Assembly: GCF_964026455.1 (NCBI RefSeq) | Contig: NZ_OZ032152.1 | Coordinates: 682,001 to 746,000 of the forward strand | DNA: 64,000 nt | Direction: 5' to 3' | Source of the DNA: Rickettsia endosymbiont of Lasioglossum villosulum | GTDB lineage: Bacteria > Pseudomonadota > Alphaproteobacteria > Rickettsiales > Rickettsiaceae | Shown here: piece after piece, positions 32,719 through 41,647 of the stretch | How positions within the stretch are numbered: the first letter of the stretch is position 1 | Layout of the letters: each line of letters begins with the position of its first letter | Translations under genes and position numbers: made by a program | The notes under the pieces: model-generated | The model's input: the letters and a program-made list of their open reading frames with translations, nothing else | What the model was told of the DNA's origin: nothing | The model's database searches: none

Positions 32719-33204
32719 CTATTGTATTAATGATTCAAATTCTTTAACTACTGCTTGATAAAGCTTACGTTTGAATGGAATAATAATTGATAGTAATTCA
32801 TCAAGTGATGCCCAACGCCATTCGTCAAATTCTGGATTAAGAGTGTTTATATTAATATCTTCATTAGTGCCGGTGAATCTAATTAAAAACCAGCGTTGTT
32901 TCTGTCCGCGAAAATTACCGTCCCATAATTTAGGAATTAAAAAACTTGGTACATCGTAACTATACCAGCATTTACTTTCGGCAATTATATATCCTTTGCT
33001 GCTTCCTATTTCTTCTAACATTTCACGCATAGCTGCAATACTTGGGGTTTCGCCAGGTACTATTCCACCTTGCGGCATTTGCCATGCAGAGATTTTAGTA
33101 TCTATTCGCTTACCAACAAATATTTTATTATCGGCGTTTAATATCATCATACCAACGCCTGGTCTATAAGGTAATGCTAGATGTTTTTTAGAAGTTTTAT
33201 TCAT
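32719..33204 (-). CDS. rppH: RNA pyrophosphohydrolase / dinucleoside oligophosphatase
   Basis: RppH (161 aa) removes pyrophosphate from 5'-triphosphate RNA and can hydrolyse dinucleoside polyphosphates; the rickettsial protein was studied as InvA. The complete Nudix box spans residues 46-68: [20 protein letters not shown] followed by IGS. The N-terminal [13 protein letters not shown] and the QMPQGG segment are typical. It is two bases from pleD, in the same direction. Confidence 0.93.
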
Positions 33205-33206
33205 AA

Positions 33207-34580
33207 TTATAGTTTTACAACTTTATTTTTACCAGTTGTTTTAGCTTCATACATAGCTTTGTCCGAGCGTTCAATAAATTCTTCAATTGACTCACCTTTT
33301 TTATACTCTGTAACTCCTATAGACACAGTCTTTTTTAAAGGTTCTTCTTGCTCGTCTATTTGAAAGTTCATGCTTTCTATTTTAACTCTAACTTGCTCTG
33401 CTGTATATATTGCTTGGTCAATATTTATATCATTTAAAAGTATAGTAAATTCTTCGCCACCAAATCTTGCTATTAAATCAGTTACTCTAAAGGTATTTTT
33501 TAAAATACGAGAAGTGGTTATTAAAACTTTATCTCCTGCTTGATGTCCATAAGTATCATTTACATGCTTAAAATTATCGATATCACACATAAGCAAATAT
33601 AATTTCATGCCTTCTTTATTAGCCTTTTCGACCATTTGCTTAATGTGTACATCAAAATAACGGCGATTAAATAAACCTGTTAATCCGTCTTTAGCTGCTA
33701 AATTTACGCTTTGTTCTAAATCGTTACGTAAATTATCTTGATATTGTTTGCGTCTTAGCTGGGTTTTAATTCTTGCAGCTAGCTCACTTTCATCAATAGG
33801 ATAAACAAAATAATCATTAATGCCAAGCTCAAATCCTTTCATAACTAATTGCATTTGATTTTCGTTTCCGTTTTCATCTTCATAAATTTGTAAAATTAAT
33901 ATTACTCCACTTATTTCCGGTTTGCCTCTTAAAATAGCTCCTACTCTTAAAGGATCTTCATTTTCAAGAGTACTACTAATTACTATAAGATCAGGTTTAT
34001 ATTCATTTATAGTATCTGTCTCTTCAGAATTACTTATTACTTTTACGTTAGATGTAATTTTAAGCAACATTTGTTTTATGTTTTTAGCTTGTACTACATC
34101 ATCGTTAATTAGCAATATTTTCTTATCTGCAAAATCATCATGTATTTCAACATTAATACCACCAAGTAATGCATTAGTACTATTACGAATTTTTAACTCA
34201 TCAATTAAGCTTTTCATTCTTGATAATGATTTAATTCTTATAAAAAGAGCATTATCATTAATTGGCTTTGTCAAAAACTCATCTGCACCAGCCTCTAGCC
34301 CTTTAACACGATCATCAACATCAGAAAGAGCAGTTACCATTACTACCGGTATGTGGGTAGTTTCAGGATCAGATTTAATTTTTTTACATACTTCAAATCC
34401 ATCCATCTCAGGCATCATAACATCAAGAAGTACTATATCTACTTTTTCTTTTTTTAAAATGTTTAATGCTTCTTTGCCGCTGCTCGCTTTAAAAACAGTA
34501 TAATACTCATTTAAAAGCTTTGCTTCTAGTAATTTAATATTCGTTTCTATATCGTCTACTATTAATATGTTTGCACTCAT
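33207..34580 (-). CDS. pleD: Diguanylate cyclase response regulator PleD
   Basis: PleD (457 aa) makes cyclic di-GMP on phosphorylation. Receiver 1 (1-120) has DD at 9-10 and phospho-acceptor D53 ([11 protein letters not shown]). Receiver 2 (about 150-280) lacks the acceptor aspartate ([10 protein letters not shown]) and is a dimer adaptor. The GGDEF domain has GGEEF at about 373-377, with an RVTD inhibitory site exactly five residues upstream, so product feedback is intact. It is first in a pleD-rppH operon. The cognate kinase is not in the window. The EAL protein at 40278 is its natural counterpart. Confidence 0.95.
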
Positions 34581-34657
34581 AAGATTAAATTCTTGTTTTT
34601 AAAGGAAATAATTTGTATATTTATATTTTTTTAAAGTAAGTTTAAGTGTAATAATAT

Positions 34658-35224
34658 ATGAAAATTTCAGCGAATTCAATTAGAACAGGCAATATATTAG
34701 TTTATAATAACGATTTATGGGTGGTAAGCAAACAACCTGAGCATACTCAGCCTGGAAAAGGCGGTGCTTATGTGCAAGTTGAGATGAAAAATCTAAAAAC
34801 TGGTACAAAGCGTAACGAAAGATTTAGTTCTTCAGATCATTTAGAAAAAGCTGAACTTGAACAAAAAGACTGTCAATTTTTATATTTTGAAGATAATAAT
34901 ATAGTATTGATGGATAATCAGACTTTTGAGCAAATAAGTGTAAACAAAGAAATTTTAGATGAAAAATTACCTTTTTTAACTGAAAATATGATTGTTAAAG
35001 TCGAATTTTATAATGAAAAACCTCTAAGTATTGAACTCCCTGCAACAGTTATATTAGAAATTATTGAAACTGATCCAGTAATAAAAGGAGCAACCGCAAC
35101 CGCTTCGTACAAGCCAGCAATCCTTGCAAATGGTGTTAAGGTAAAAGTACCTCAATATTTAGAGATAGGCGAAAAAATTGTTGTTAAGACTGAGGATCTA
35201 ACCTATGTTGAAAGGTCTAAGTAA
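34658..35224 (+). CDS. efp: Elongation factor P
   Basis: EF-P (188 aa) relieves ribosome stalling at proline stretches. The KOW-like N-terminal domain has [12 protein letters not shown] with K34, the residue that is beta-lysylated in bacteria with EpmA/EpmB. OB domains II and III follow, ending [21 protein letters not shown]. Length is normal. It is divergent from pleD and close to a SuhB-like gene. Confidence 0.97.
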   Translation: MKISANSIRTGNILVYNNDLWVVSKQPEHTQPGKGGAYVQVEMKNLKTGTKRNERFSSSDHLEKAELEQKDCQFLYFEDNNIVLMDNQTFEQISVNKEILDEKLPFLTENMIVKVEFYNEKPLSIELPATVILEIIETDPVIKGATATASYKPAILANGVKVKVPQYLEIGEKIVVKTEDLTYVERSK

Positions 35225-35227
35225 CAT

Positions 35228-35258
35228 TGTCATACCGTGGCTTGACCACGGTATCTAG
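35228..35258. repeat. Half family B element
   Basis: TGTCATACCGTGGCTTGACC and ACGGTATCTAG form one arm of a family B unit, itself a short palindrome (ACCGTGG/CCACGGT). It lies four bases after efp and could form a small hairpin at its mRNA end. Confidence 0.7.
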
Positions 35259-35294
35259 AAAAATAAATAAAAATACTAATATTATAATTACTAA

Positions 35295-36035
35295 ATGCAA
35301 CCTATAACTAATTTGTTAATTAATTCACTGCGTAAAGCAGTTAAGTTTGTACATAGAGATTTTTTAGAGCTTGAAATGCTTCAAAAAAATCCTATTAGAA
35401 ATGAAGAGTTTTGTAAGCGATCTTATTTAAGATTAAAAACTTTATTATGTGAAGAATTACAAAAACATACGAAATATTTATTTTTTCCTGAAGATCAATT
35501 TGATCCCAACAATAATTATGAAACTGTTTTTTTAGTCAATCCTATAGATAGTCCAAATAATTTTGCTAGAAGTCTTCCTTTTTTTGCTGTATCAATAACT
35601 TGTTTGAAGCAAAATCAAGATGTTCTAACGCCTGTTTCTACTGTTATATATTTTCCGGTTCTTAATGAGGTATATTACGCTGAAAGGGGTAGAGGGGCTT
35701 GGGTAGAAAAAAATGATTTAGGCTCTAATCATAAAGGTTTAAGGTTAAGGGTTTCTGATAATGATAATTTGGAAAATTGTCTAACAATTATTGAAGATTT
35801 AAAAAACAATAATTTTCAAGAGATTAATAACAGTAGAACTTTTGGTTCTTCTTGTTATGCAGCGATGCTTTTAGCATCAGGTAAGGCTGACTTAATATAT
35901 TTACCATTATTAAATTTTACGCTATATTATTCTTTTGATCTTTTTATTAAAGAAGCAGGTGGTATAGTTGTAGATTCTAGTGATAAATTTATATATTCAA
36001 ATCGTTACATTACTAGAGAATTAAAAAAATCTTAA
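35295..36035 (+). CDS. suhB: Inositol monophosphatase-like protein, catalytic residues lost
   Basis: The 246-residue protein has the SuhB/IMPase fold pattern, including TPVSTVIYFPVLNEVYYAERGRG-like strands (YFPVLNEVYYAERGRGA) and KEAGGIVVD near the end. The metal-binding signature D-P-x-D-G-T is changed to N82-P-I-D-S-P; the usual G-E-E is P-E-D (65-67); and W-D near the C-terminus is S-F-D. A phosphatase role is therefore unlikely. In E. coli, SuhB also has a non-enzymatic role in rRNA transcription, which this copy might retain. The gene name follows family custom, not proven function. Confidence 0.8.
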   Translation: MQPITNLLINSLRKAVKFVHRDFLELEMLQKNPIRNEEFCKRSYLRLKTLLCEELQKHTKYLFFPEDQFDPNNNYETVFLVNPIDSPNNFARSLPFFAVSITCLKQNQDVLTPVSTVIYFPVLNEVYYAERGRGAWVEKNDLGSNHKGLRLRVSDNDNLENCLTIIEDLKNNNFQEINNSRTFGSSCYAAMLLASGKADLIYLPLLNFTLYYSFDLFIKEAGGIVVDSSDKFIYSNRYITRELKKS

Positions 36036-36114
36036 GCAAAACATTATTTTAAATTTGCATTTTTAGCATTAAGATATAATAATTAAGCATGTTAATTGTA
36101 TCTGTAAGTGTATT

Positions 36115-36438
36115 ATGAAAAAGTTTGACATTGATTGCGATTTTGGAGGACAAAAGTCTAAATTTACCATTTATATAGGTACACCGCAAGATGGACATCA
36201 CCCATTGCAGTTCCAATCAAAATGGTTATCAGATGAGAGAGGCGGTACTATTCCTGATGCTGTTATGGATGCAGTAAAACAGCTATATGATCTTTCGAAA
36301 AAAAATAATGTATCGTTTGAAGATTTGTGTGTTTATGCTCTTGGTACTGCTCAAGAAGCTCAAACCACAAGTAACGATGAAGATGAGACAGAAAGAGAGG
36401 ATAATGATGATGAAGATAATAAAGCAGAACAAGCATAA
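36115..36438 (+). CDS. DUF2610 protein
   Basis: The 107-residue cytosolic protein belongs to the DUF2610 family common in Rickettsiales: [19 protein letters not shown], then [17 protein letters not shown], then a helix with [22 protein letters not shown] sequence. The final 25 residues are almost all acidic ([17 protein letters not shown]). Function is unknown. It precedes psd by 127 bases, of which a repeat occupies most. Confidence 0.85.
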   Translation: MKKFDIDCDFGGQKSKFTIYIGTPQDGHHPLQFQSKWLSDERGGTIPDAVMDAVKQLYDLSKKNNVSFEDLCVYALGTAQEAQTTSNDEDETEREDNDDEDNKAEQA

Positions 36439-36459
36439 ATTATCAGCTTGTGGGTACTC

Positions 36460-36539
36460 AATGTCATCCCGTGGCAGCATTGCTTGCGTGGATACCAAGT
36501 CATCTGAGCTACGCAAATGAAATGAGCGTGGCAATTCAG
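36460..36539. repeat. Mixed family B/F repeat remnant
   Basis: ATGTCATCCCGTGGCAGCAT followed by GCTTGCGTGGATACCAAG and GAGCGTGGCAATTCAG is a shuffled remnant of family F and A arms. It fills most of the gap between the DUF2610 gene and psd. Confidence 0.65.
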
Positions 36540-36565
36540 AAAAAATAATAACTATAGAGATTAAA

Positions 36566-37261
36566 ATGAAACAATATAACGACTTATTTAAAATTATTCA
36601 CCGTGAAGGTTACATATTTATTGCTAGTTTTGCATTAGTAAGCTTCTTACTTGCTTCTTTCAACGAGAAGCTTGGTTGTATGGGATTTATTGCTACTGCT
36701 TGGTGTATTTATTTTTTCCGGAATCCCGATCGTTTCGTACCGATAGGTAATGATTTGGTAATAAGCCCTGCGGATGGGGTAATTCAAGAAATCAAAGAAG
36801 CCTTACCACCGGCAGAGCTAGGGCTTGGTGATGTCGAAATGATTAGAGTTAGTATTTTCCTAAATATCTTTAACGTGCATGTGAATAGAATTCCAGCAAA
36901 TGGTAAAATTTTAGCATTGCATTATAACCCTGGAAAGTTTTTTAATGCTTCTCTTGATAAAGCAAGTGTTTATAACGAACATCAATCTGTATTAATGGAA
37001 ACAGAGCAAGGGCAAAAAATTGCTTTTGTTCAAATTGCAGGATTAATAGCAAGACGTATAGTTTGTGATTTAGAGGAAAGTAATGAAGTTAAAGCAGGCG
37101 AGCGATATGGTATAATTCGTTTCGGTAGTAGAGTTGATGTATATCTACCACTAAAAACTGCTTTATTAGTAAGTAAAGGACAAACTGCTATTGGTGGCGA
37201 AACTATTATTGCAGATTTTGGACGCAAAAAGACAGCTGAATTACAGTTTGAAAGAAAGTAG
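36566..37261 (+). CDS. psd: Phosphatidylserine decarboxylase proenzyme
   Basis: Psd (231 aa) forms phosphatidylethanolamine at the inner membrane after self-cleavage. The cleavage site is in [13 protein letters not shown] between G and S at about residue 188, where the serine becomes the pyruvoyl cofactor. The two N-terminal helices ([16 protein letters not shown]) anchor it. The short form is typical of alphaproteobacteria. It is followed by a family A repeat and then pssA, the enzyme that makes its substrate. Confidence 0.95.
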   Translation: MKQYNDLFKIIHREGYIFIASFALVSFLLASFNEKLGCMGFIATAWCIYFFRNPDRFVPIGNDLVISPADGVIQEIKEALPPAELGLGDVEMIRVSIFLNIFNVHVNRIPANGKILALHYNPGKFFNASLDKASVYNEHQSVLMETEQGQKIAFVQIAGLIARRIVCDLEESNEVKAGERYGIIRFGSRVDVYLPLKTALLVSKGQTAIGGETIIADFGRKKTAELQFERK

Positions 37262-37268
37262 AAGCAAC

Positions 37269-37364
37269 CGTCATTGCGAGGAGTGGCAAAGCCTAGGGCG
37301 AAGGCAATCTCAGGAATTCTACTTTATGAGATTGCCGCACTCGCTCCGCTCGCTCGCAATGACG
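37269..37364. repeat. Family A palindromic element between psd and pssA
   Basis: A 96-bp palindrome (CGTCATTGCGAGG to CGCTCGCAATGACG). It lies inside the psd-pssA transcription unit, where its RNA would form a long stem. Confidence 0.87.
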
Positions 37365-37402
37365 TTATAATATCATAAACCATATTTTCTTGAGTATCTG
37401 CA

Positions 37403-38173
37403 TTGTTAAAAATTCGTAAAACTATAATATCTAAACCTGTACCTATAATAAAATTAATACCAAACTTTGTAACTCTGCTTGGCTTAGTAACTGGTATGAG
37501 TTCAGTGAAATTTGCATTAGATAGTAAATGGGAAATTGCCGTATATTGCATTATAGTAGCAGCAATTATTGATGGCATTGATGGAAGAATTGCAAGGATG
37601 CTAAATGCTACTAGCCCCTTTGGTGCTGAACTTGATTCTTTATGTGATTTTGCTAATTTCGGTATAGCACCTGCTTATTTAATATATTTATGGTCTTTCC
37701 AGCAATATGAGTATAAAGTATTTTCTTCAGCAGTAATGTTACTATTCATAGTATGTATGGCTCTACGTCTTGCTAGGTTTAATGTTGGTATTTATCAGCC
37801 AAAACAAGATAAAAAACCTGAGCATTTCTTTACAGGTGTACCTGCCCCTTGCGGTGCTTTACTTGCCTTAGTTCCTGTAATGATAGATTTTGAAATCGGT
37901 ACATTATTAAATATAAATGTTCGTATTCATACTATAACAATTAATATATATTTAGCTATAATAGCTTTTCTCCTTGCTAGCAGACTTCCTACAATTTCAA
38001 CAAAAAATCTAAGTATCAAGCCTGAATATTTATCGCTTGCAATGATTTTATTTGCTGTTGTTATCATAAATCTTATAATATATCCATGGTATGCACTGCC
38101 ATTTATTGCAGTTATATATATTCTTTCTATCCCGTTTTGTTATTTCTTAAAACATAAATTTAATAACAATTAA
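37403..38173 (+). CDS. pssA: CDP-diacylglycerol-serine O-phosphatidyltransferase
   Basis: PssA (256 aa) makes phosphatidylserine from CDP-diacylglycerol and serine. The CDP-alcohol transferase motif is complete: DGIDGRIARMLNATSPFGAE then LDSLCD. About seven helices follow. The only in-frame start is TTG at 37403, since TGA lies four codons upstream at 37391-37393. The start sits 39 bases after a family A element, which may have replaced the original leader. Confidence 0.93.
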   Translation: MLKIRKTIISKPVPIIKLIPNFVTLLGLVTGMSSVKFALDSKWEIAVYCIIVAAIIDGIDGRIARMLNATSPFGAELDSLCDFANFGIAPAYLIYLWSFQQYEYKVFSSAVMLLFIVCMALRLARFNVGIYQPKQDKKPEHFFTGVPAPCGALLALVPVMIDFEIGTLLNINVRIHTITINIYLAIIAFLLASRLPTISTKNLSIKPEYLSLAMILFAVVIINLIIYPWYALPFIAVIYILSIPFCYFLKHKFNNN

Positions 38174-38175
38174 TT

Positions 38176-39237
38176 ATGCTTGATGTATTAAAACAAAATA
38201 TTCAAAAATATAGAAATCACCCATTTGCTAAATATATCCTCATTATAGCCCTTATAGTAATAACTTATTTAGGTTATAAAATTTATGTTTGGGTAAATAC
38301 AGAATCAACAGATAATGCTTATATTGATGCTGATATTTCAGATGTTAGTGCTGAAATTAATGGGGTTTTAACTAATCTATTAGTGACTAATAATACAAAA
38401 GTTAGTAAAGGCGATTTAATCGGCGAAATCGATGATAGAGACTATAAAGCCAAGCTTGCAGCACTTGAGGCGTCTATTGGAGCTTCAGAAAAAAATATAG
38501 AGATTATTGATCAAAAAATATCTATAGGGCAGAACCAATTAGAACAGTCAGGCGAAAAACTAAAACTTGCCGCAACAAGTTTTAATATTGTTTCAACTGA
38601 TTTTACTAGAGTACAAGAGTTAAATAAGGCAAAATTTGCCAGTATTAAAGCGTTGGACGATTCTAAAAATGCTTATCAAAAAGCAAAAACTGATTATAAA
38701 CAAGCACAGCTAGATATAGATATCTCTAAGCAAAACTTACAGCTACTTGGGCTTGAAAAAGCAGCAGAACAAGAAAAGCTAAAAGAATTAGAAGCAAATA
38801 AAAAAATTATCTTACGGAGCTTGCAGAACACTAAGCTTATTGCTGCGGTATCTGGTGTATTTGGTAATAGTAGTTTAGAAGTAGGAAATTATATAACGCC
38901 CGGTAGAGCTTTATTCTCTATAGTACAAGATAATTCAATGTATATTCAGGCTAATTTTAAGGAAACACAAATTAAGAAATTTCAGCCAGGCATGAAAGTA
39001 AAAATCCAATTTGATGCTATTCCTAAAAAAACATTTTATGGAAAAATTCGTAATATTTCCCCTGCTACCGGTTCTAAATTTACCTTAATCCCACCTGACA
39101 ACGCTACCGGTAATTTTACTAAAATAGTGCAGCGTGTACCTGTTTTAATTGATTTTGATGCCCCTGTTGCTAATTTAATCCCAGGTATGTCAGTAGTTGT
39201 ATATATTAGAACTGATCAAAAGATGTCTACTCGATGA
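38176..39237 (+). CDS. HlyD/EmrA-type membrane fusion protein
   Basis: This 353-residue adaptor has one N-terminal membrane helix (about 20-38, ILIIALIVITYLGYKIY), the biotinyl-lipoyl half motifs (STDNAYIDADISDVSAEING, and LIAAVSGVFGNSSLEVGNYI) and a long coiled-coil hairpin (about 90-220). Adaptors like EmrA link an inner-membrane pump to an outer-membrane channel. No pump gene is next to it here; it is two bases after pssA, so it may be co-transcribed with lipid genes. The substrate is unknown. Confidence 0.88.
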   Translation: MLDVLKQNIQKYRNHPFAKYILIIALIVITYLGYKIYVWVNTESTDNAYIDADISDVSAEINGVLTNLLVTNNTKVSKGDLIGEIDDRDYKAKLAALEASIGASEKNIEIIDQKISIGQNQLEQSGEKLKLAATSFNIVSTDFTRVQELNKAKFASIKALDDSKNAYQKAKTDYKQAQLDIDISKQNLQLLGLEKAAEQEKLKELEANKKIILRSLQNTKLIAAVSGVFGNSSLEVGNYITPGRALFSIVQDNSMYIQANFKETQIKKFQPGMKVKIQFDAIPKKTFYGKIRNISPATGSKFTLIPPDNATGNFTKIVQRVPVLIDFDAPVANLIPGMSVVVYIRTDQKMSTR

Positions 39238-39257
39238 ACTTCAAAAATTAGCTATGA

Positions 39258-39674
39258 ATAGTACCGGACAGTTTTAAAAAAATGTTATATTTTATTCAGG
39301 TATAGGTGACCTTATATGTCATTCTTAGCTAGAGGCGGGAATCCAGAAAAATAAATATAAAAGCAGCAAGTTTTTAAAATTAAAAGCTTAGGTATCTTGC
39401 TTTATGCTGGATTCCCGCTTCCGTGCAGTAGTGTCCGGAGAAAATTGGAGTATTATTAAAACCGTCATTGCGAGCGGTCGTAGACCGCGTGGCAATCCAG
39501 AAAAATAGTAAAAAATAACTAATTTTAGCATTTTTTTACTTCCTTGCTTCGTCGAATTACTTTGTAATTCTTCTCGCAATGACGAAAAAACCTAATAATA
39601 ACAACGTTTATTTTTTTCCGGACACTACTGCACTTCCGCGGGAATGACACATAATAAAAACTGTCCGGTACTAT
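39258..39674. repeat. Four-level nested palindromic repeat, copy 3 (inverted relative to copy 1)
   Basis: Levels are E (39258-39674, TAGTACCGGACAG to CTGTCCGGTACTAT), C (39316-39650), D (39427-39629) and A (39463-39584). The D unit is 203 bp, the same length as copy 1 (17262-17464) and in opposite orientation, with the same A unit (122 bp) at the same place. The minus-strand ORF 39388-39579 is only a translation of these arms. Confidence 0.87.
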
Positions 39675-39675
39675 C

Positions 39676-39742
39676 ATTAAGTATACGTTCCGCTCTTCGG
39701 CTTACAGACCACATGTTCTTTTTCAAATAAAACTTCGTCTAC
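39676..39742. repeat. Half family G element
   Basis: ATTAAGTATACGTTCCGCTC to CAAATAAAACTTCGTCTAC corresponds to the second half of the gyrB-flanking elements. It directly follows the family E end, so E may have inserted into a G element and its other half was lost. Confidence 0.7.
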
Positions 39743-39769
39743 CCAACTTTTCATTTATTAGGAGTATAA

Positions 39770-39970
39770 TTATCTTTTCATATCCGTTATTTCTTTCTTC
39801 AATTTTATTACTAGGGTTTGTAATTTTTCAAATTCTTCCCTAGTAACATAATTACCTTTAAGTATTTTATCCTCAATCACGTCGCAACTTTTATCTTTTA
39901 TATTATTTATTGCTTTATGTAAGACGCTGCTAGCACCTGTCGCTACTTTTAATAAATCATTTGTTTTCAT
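39770..39970 (-). CDS. ubiK: UbiK-type accessory factor (BMFP domain)
   Basis: The 66-residue protein has an amphipathic N-terminal helix (LLKVATGASSVLHKAINNI) and a C-terminal coiled coil (VTREEFEKLQTLVIKLKKEI) with the RxEF-like BMFP signature. UbiK assists aerobic ubiquinone synthesis in other proteobacteria; BMFP proteins can also fuse membranes. Its start touches the bolA stop, so the two form an operon. Confidence 0.85.
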   Translation of the reverse strand: MKTNDLLKVATGASSVLHKAINNIKDKSCDVIEDKILKGNYVTREEFEKLQTLVIKLKKEITDMKR

Positions 39971-40213
39971 TTAAAATACCTCAAGTGATAGAGCATGCAA
40001 GCCATTTTGGAATTCATCGGCAAGTAGGTTATTAATAGTGCGATGATTGGCAATTAGGCTTTTGCCTTGTAAAATTTCTGCCGAAATTTTTATTTTAATA
40101 TGGCTGTGAATTCCATCATAATGACTAGCATGTTTATGACTTTCGTCTATTATTTCGCAAAAATGTGGTTTTAAGACACTTAAGCTTTTAGTTATCCTGT
40201 CTATTCTGCTCAT
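39971..40213 (-). CDS. bolA: BolA family protein
   Basis: The 80-residue protein shows the BolA fold: VLKPHFCEIIDESHKH in the first half, then the HSHIKIKISAEILQGKSLIANHR pattern and FQNGLHALSLEVF at the end. The conserved H-x-H/S region fits [2Fe-2S] sharing with monothiol glutaredoxin. It is upstream of ubiK in one operon. Fe-S regulation or transfer is the likely role, from family knowledge. Confidence 0.88.
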   Translation of the reverse strand: MSRIDRITKSLSVLKPHFCEIIDESHKHASHYDGIHSHIKIKISAEILQGKSLIANHRTINNLLADEFQNGLHALSLEVF

Positions 40214-40277
40214 ATTTTTATTTTATTTATAGAAAAAATACCTTAGTATTCTTAGAATATATAATTTTATTATCAAA

Positions 40278-41486
40278 ATGGCAATGTCAGAATTAATCAC
40301 AGAATATAAAGTTTTACAAGCTGAAATGGATAAAATAGGGATGGGAGTATGTTTTGCTTGTAAATTATTGAATTATGATGAAATTGCATTCATAGAACCA
40401 AATAAGAATTTCATAATTCAGGATTTAGAAAAAATTATTGAAAATGTAAGCAAGGAGCTTGATATTCCTCTAAAATTTAGAAAAACAAAAAAAGACATAA
40501 TATTATTTGTACTAGATATTACCGATTCTGATCTAATTAAAAGTTTTGCTAGAAAATTATATTTATCTTCCCAGCTTTATATAAATGAGGAGCGACCGGA
40601 AATCTATATAAATTGTTGTATTGCGAGTAGTGAGTTCCCAAAAGTAAGTGCTAATGCAGAAGAGATTGAGAAAATACTAAATATGTTACTTTCACAGAAT
40701 AATAATTATTATTATCGTGAATATAACTCTGATGATCATGATTTAGAGAATATAAAAAAGTCTAATTTACAACTCAATTTGCTTAGACAAGCTTTAGCTA
40801 AAAAAACTATGCGATTTGCTTATCAGCCTATAATTGATCGCAAGACTTTGAAAGTACATTATTATGAATGTCTACTTCGAATACCGGATGAGAATGGTGT
40901 TTATATTTCTGTCGGTCCTATAATTCCCATTGCTGAAAATAAAGGATTAATTTTTATAATTGATCAGATCGTTTTAGAGATGAGTATTCACGAGCTTGTA
41001 AACAATCCTAATTTAATGCTATCTGTTAATATTTCAAATATTGGTACGACTGATGAAGCTTTATGGGAGATAGCAGAAAGTTTATTAAAAACTTATGATG
41101 TTCGAGATCGTTTAATTGTCGAAATTACTGAAACTTCTTTTAACGAGAATTATAATAAAATAAACGTATTTATCAATAAGTTACGTAAATTTGGTTGTAA
41201 ATTTGCTTTAGATGATTTCGGCTCAGGCTTTACATCCTTTAAACAACTTCAAAGCTTGCCTATTGATATTATAAAAATTGATGGCAAATATGTCCGTAGT
41301 ATTACAAGTGATGTACAAAGTAGATATTTTGTCGAAAGATTAATTAAAATCTCAGAAGATTTAAATATTGAAACAGTAGCTGAATTTGTCGAAAACGGTG
41401 AAATAGCTAAGTTTTTAATAGATCTAAAAGTAGGCGGCTTGCAAGGCAATTACTACTCCGAAGCAAAATTTGATAGGGCGGAGTAG
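40278..41486 (+). CDS. EAL-domain c-di-GMP phosphodiesterase
   Basis: The 402-residue protein has an N-terminal region (1-160) without a clear signature, perhaps a degenerate GGDEF, and an EAL domain at about 172-395. Key residues are E207 (YECLLR, for EALLR), N in LSVNIS, E in IVEITET, DDFGSGFTSF, IKIDGKYV and AEFVEN. All metal- and base-contacting residues appear retained, so c-di-GMP hydrolysis to pGpG is likely. It is divergent from bolA and is followed immediately by a family A element. Confidence 0.9.
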   Translation: MAMSELITEYKVLQAEMDKIGMGVCFACKLLNYDEIAFIEPNKNFIIQDLEKIIENVSKELDIPLKFRKTKKDIILFVLDITDSDLIKSFARKLYLSSQLYINEERPEIYINCCIASSEFPKVSANAEEIEKILNMLLSQNNNYYYREYNSDDHDLENIKKSNLQLNLLRQALAKKTMRFAYQPIIDRKTLKVHYYECLLRIPDENGVYISVGPIIPIAENKGLIFIIDQIVLEMSIHELVNNPNLMLSVNISNIGTTDEALWEIAESLLKTYDVRDRLIVEITETSFNENYNKINVFINKLRKFGCKFALDDFGSGFTSFKQLQSLPIDIIKIDGKYVRSITSDVQSRYFVERLIKISEDLNIETVAEFVENGEIAKFLIDLKVGGLQGNYYSEAKFDRAE

Positions 41487-41487
41487 T

Positions 41488-41580
41488 GTCATTGCGAGGA
41501 GAAACGCAGTTTCGACGCGGCAATCTAGTATTAACATTCTGAGATTGCTTCGGCGATGCTATGCATCTTCTCGCAATGAC
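41488..41580. repeat. Family A palindromic element
   Basis: A 93-bp palindrome beginning two bases after the EAL gene stop, ending CTCGCAATGAC. It could serve as its terminator. Confidence 0.85.
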
Positions 41581-41647
41581 GTTTTATAGTACTTGACAAA
41601 ACCCCTAAAACCATATATGCACAACTCAATTTTAAAAATTAACTTAA

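Noticed and set aside
33922..34503. Plus-strand ORF of 193 codons opposite pleD
   Set aside because: It is the antisense shadow of the PleD receiver domains, which are clearly coding on the minus strand.
39388..39579. Minus-strand ORF identical at its start to the one at 17312
   Set aside because: Same repeat-derived translation; not a gene.
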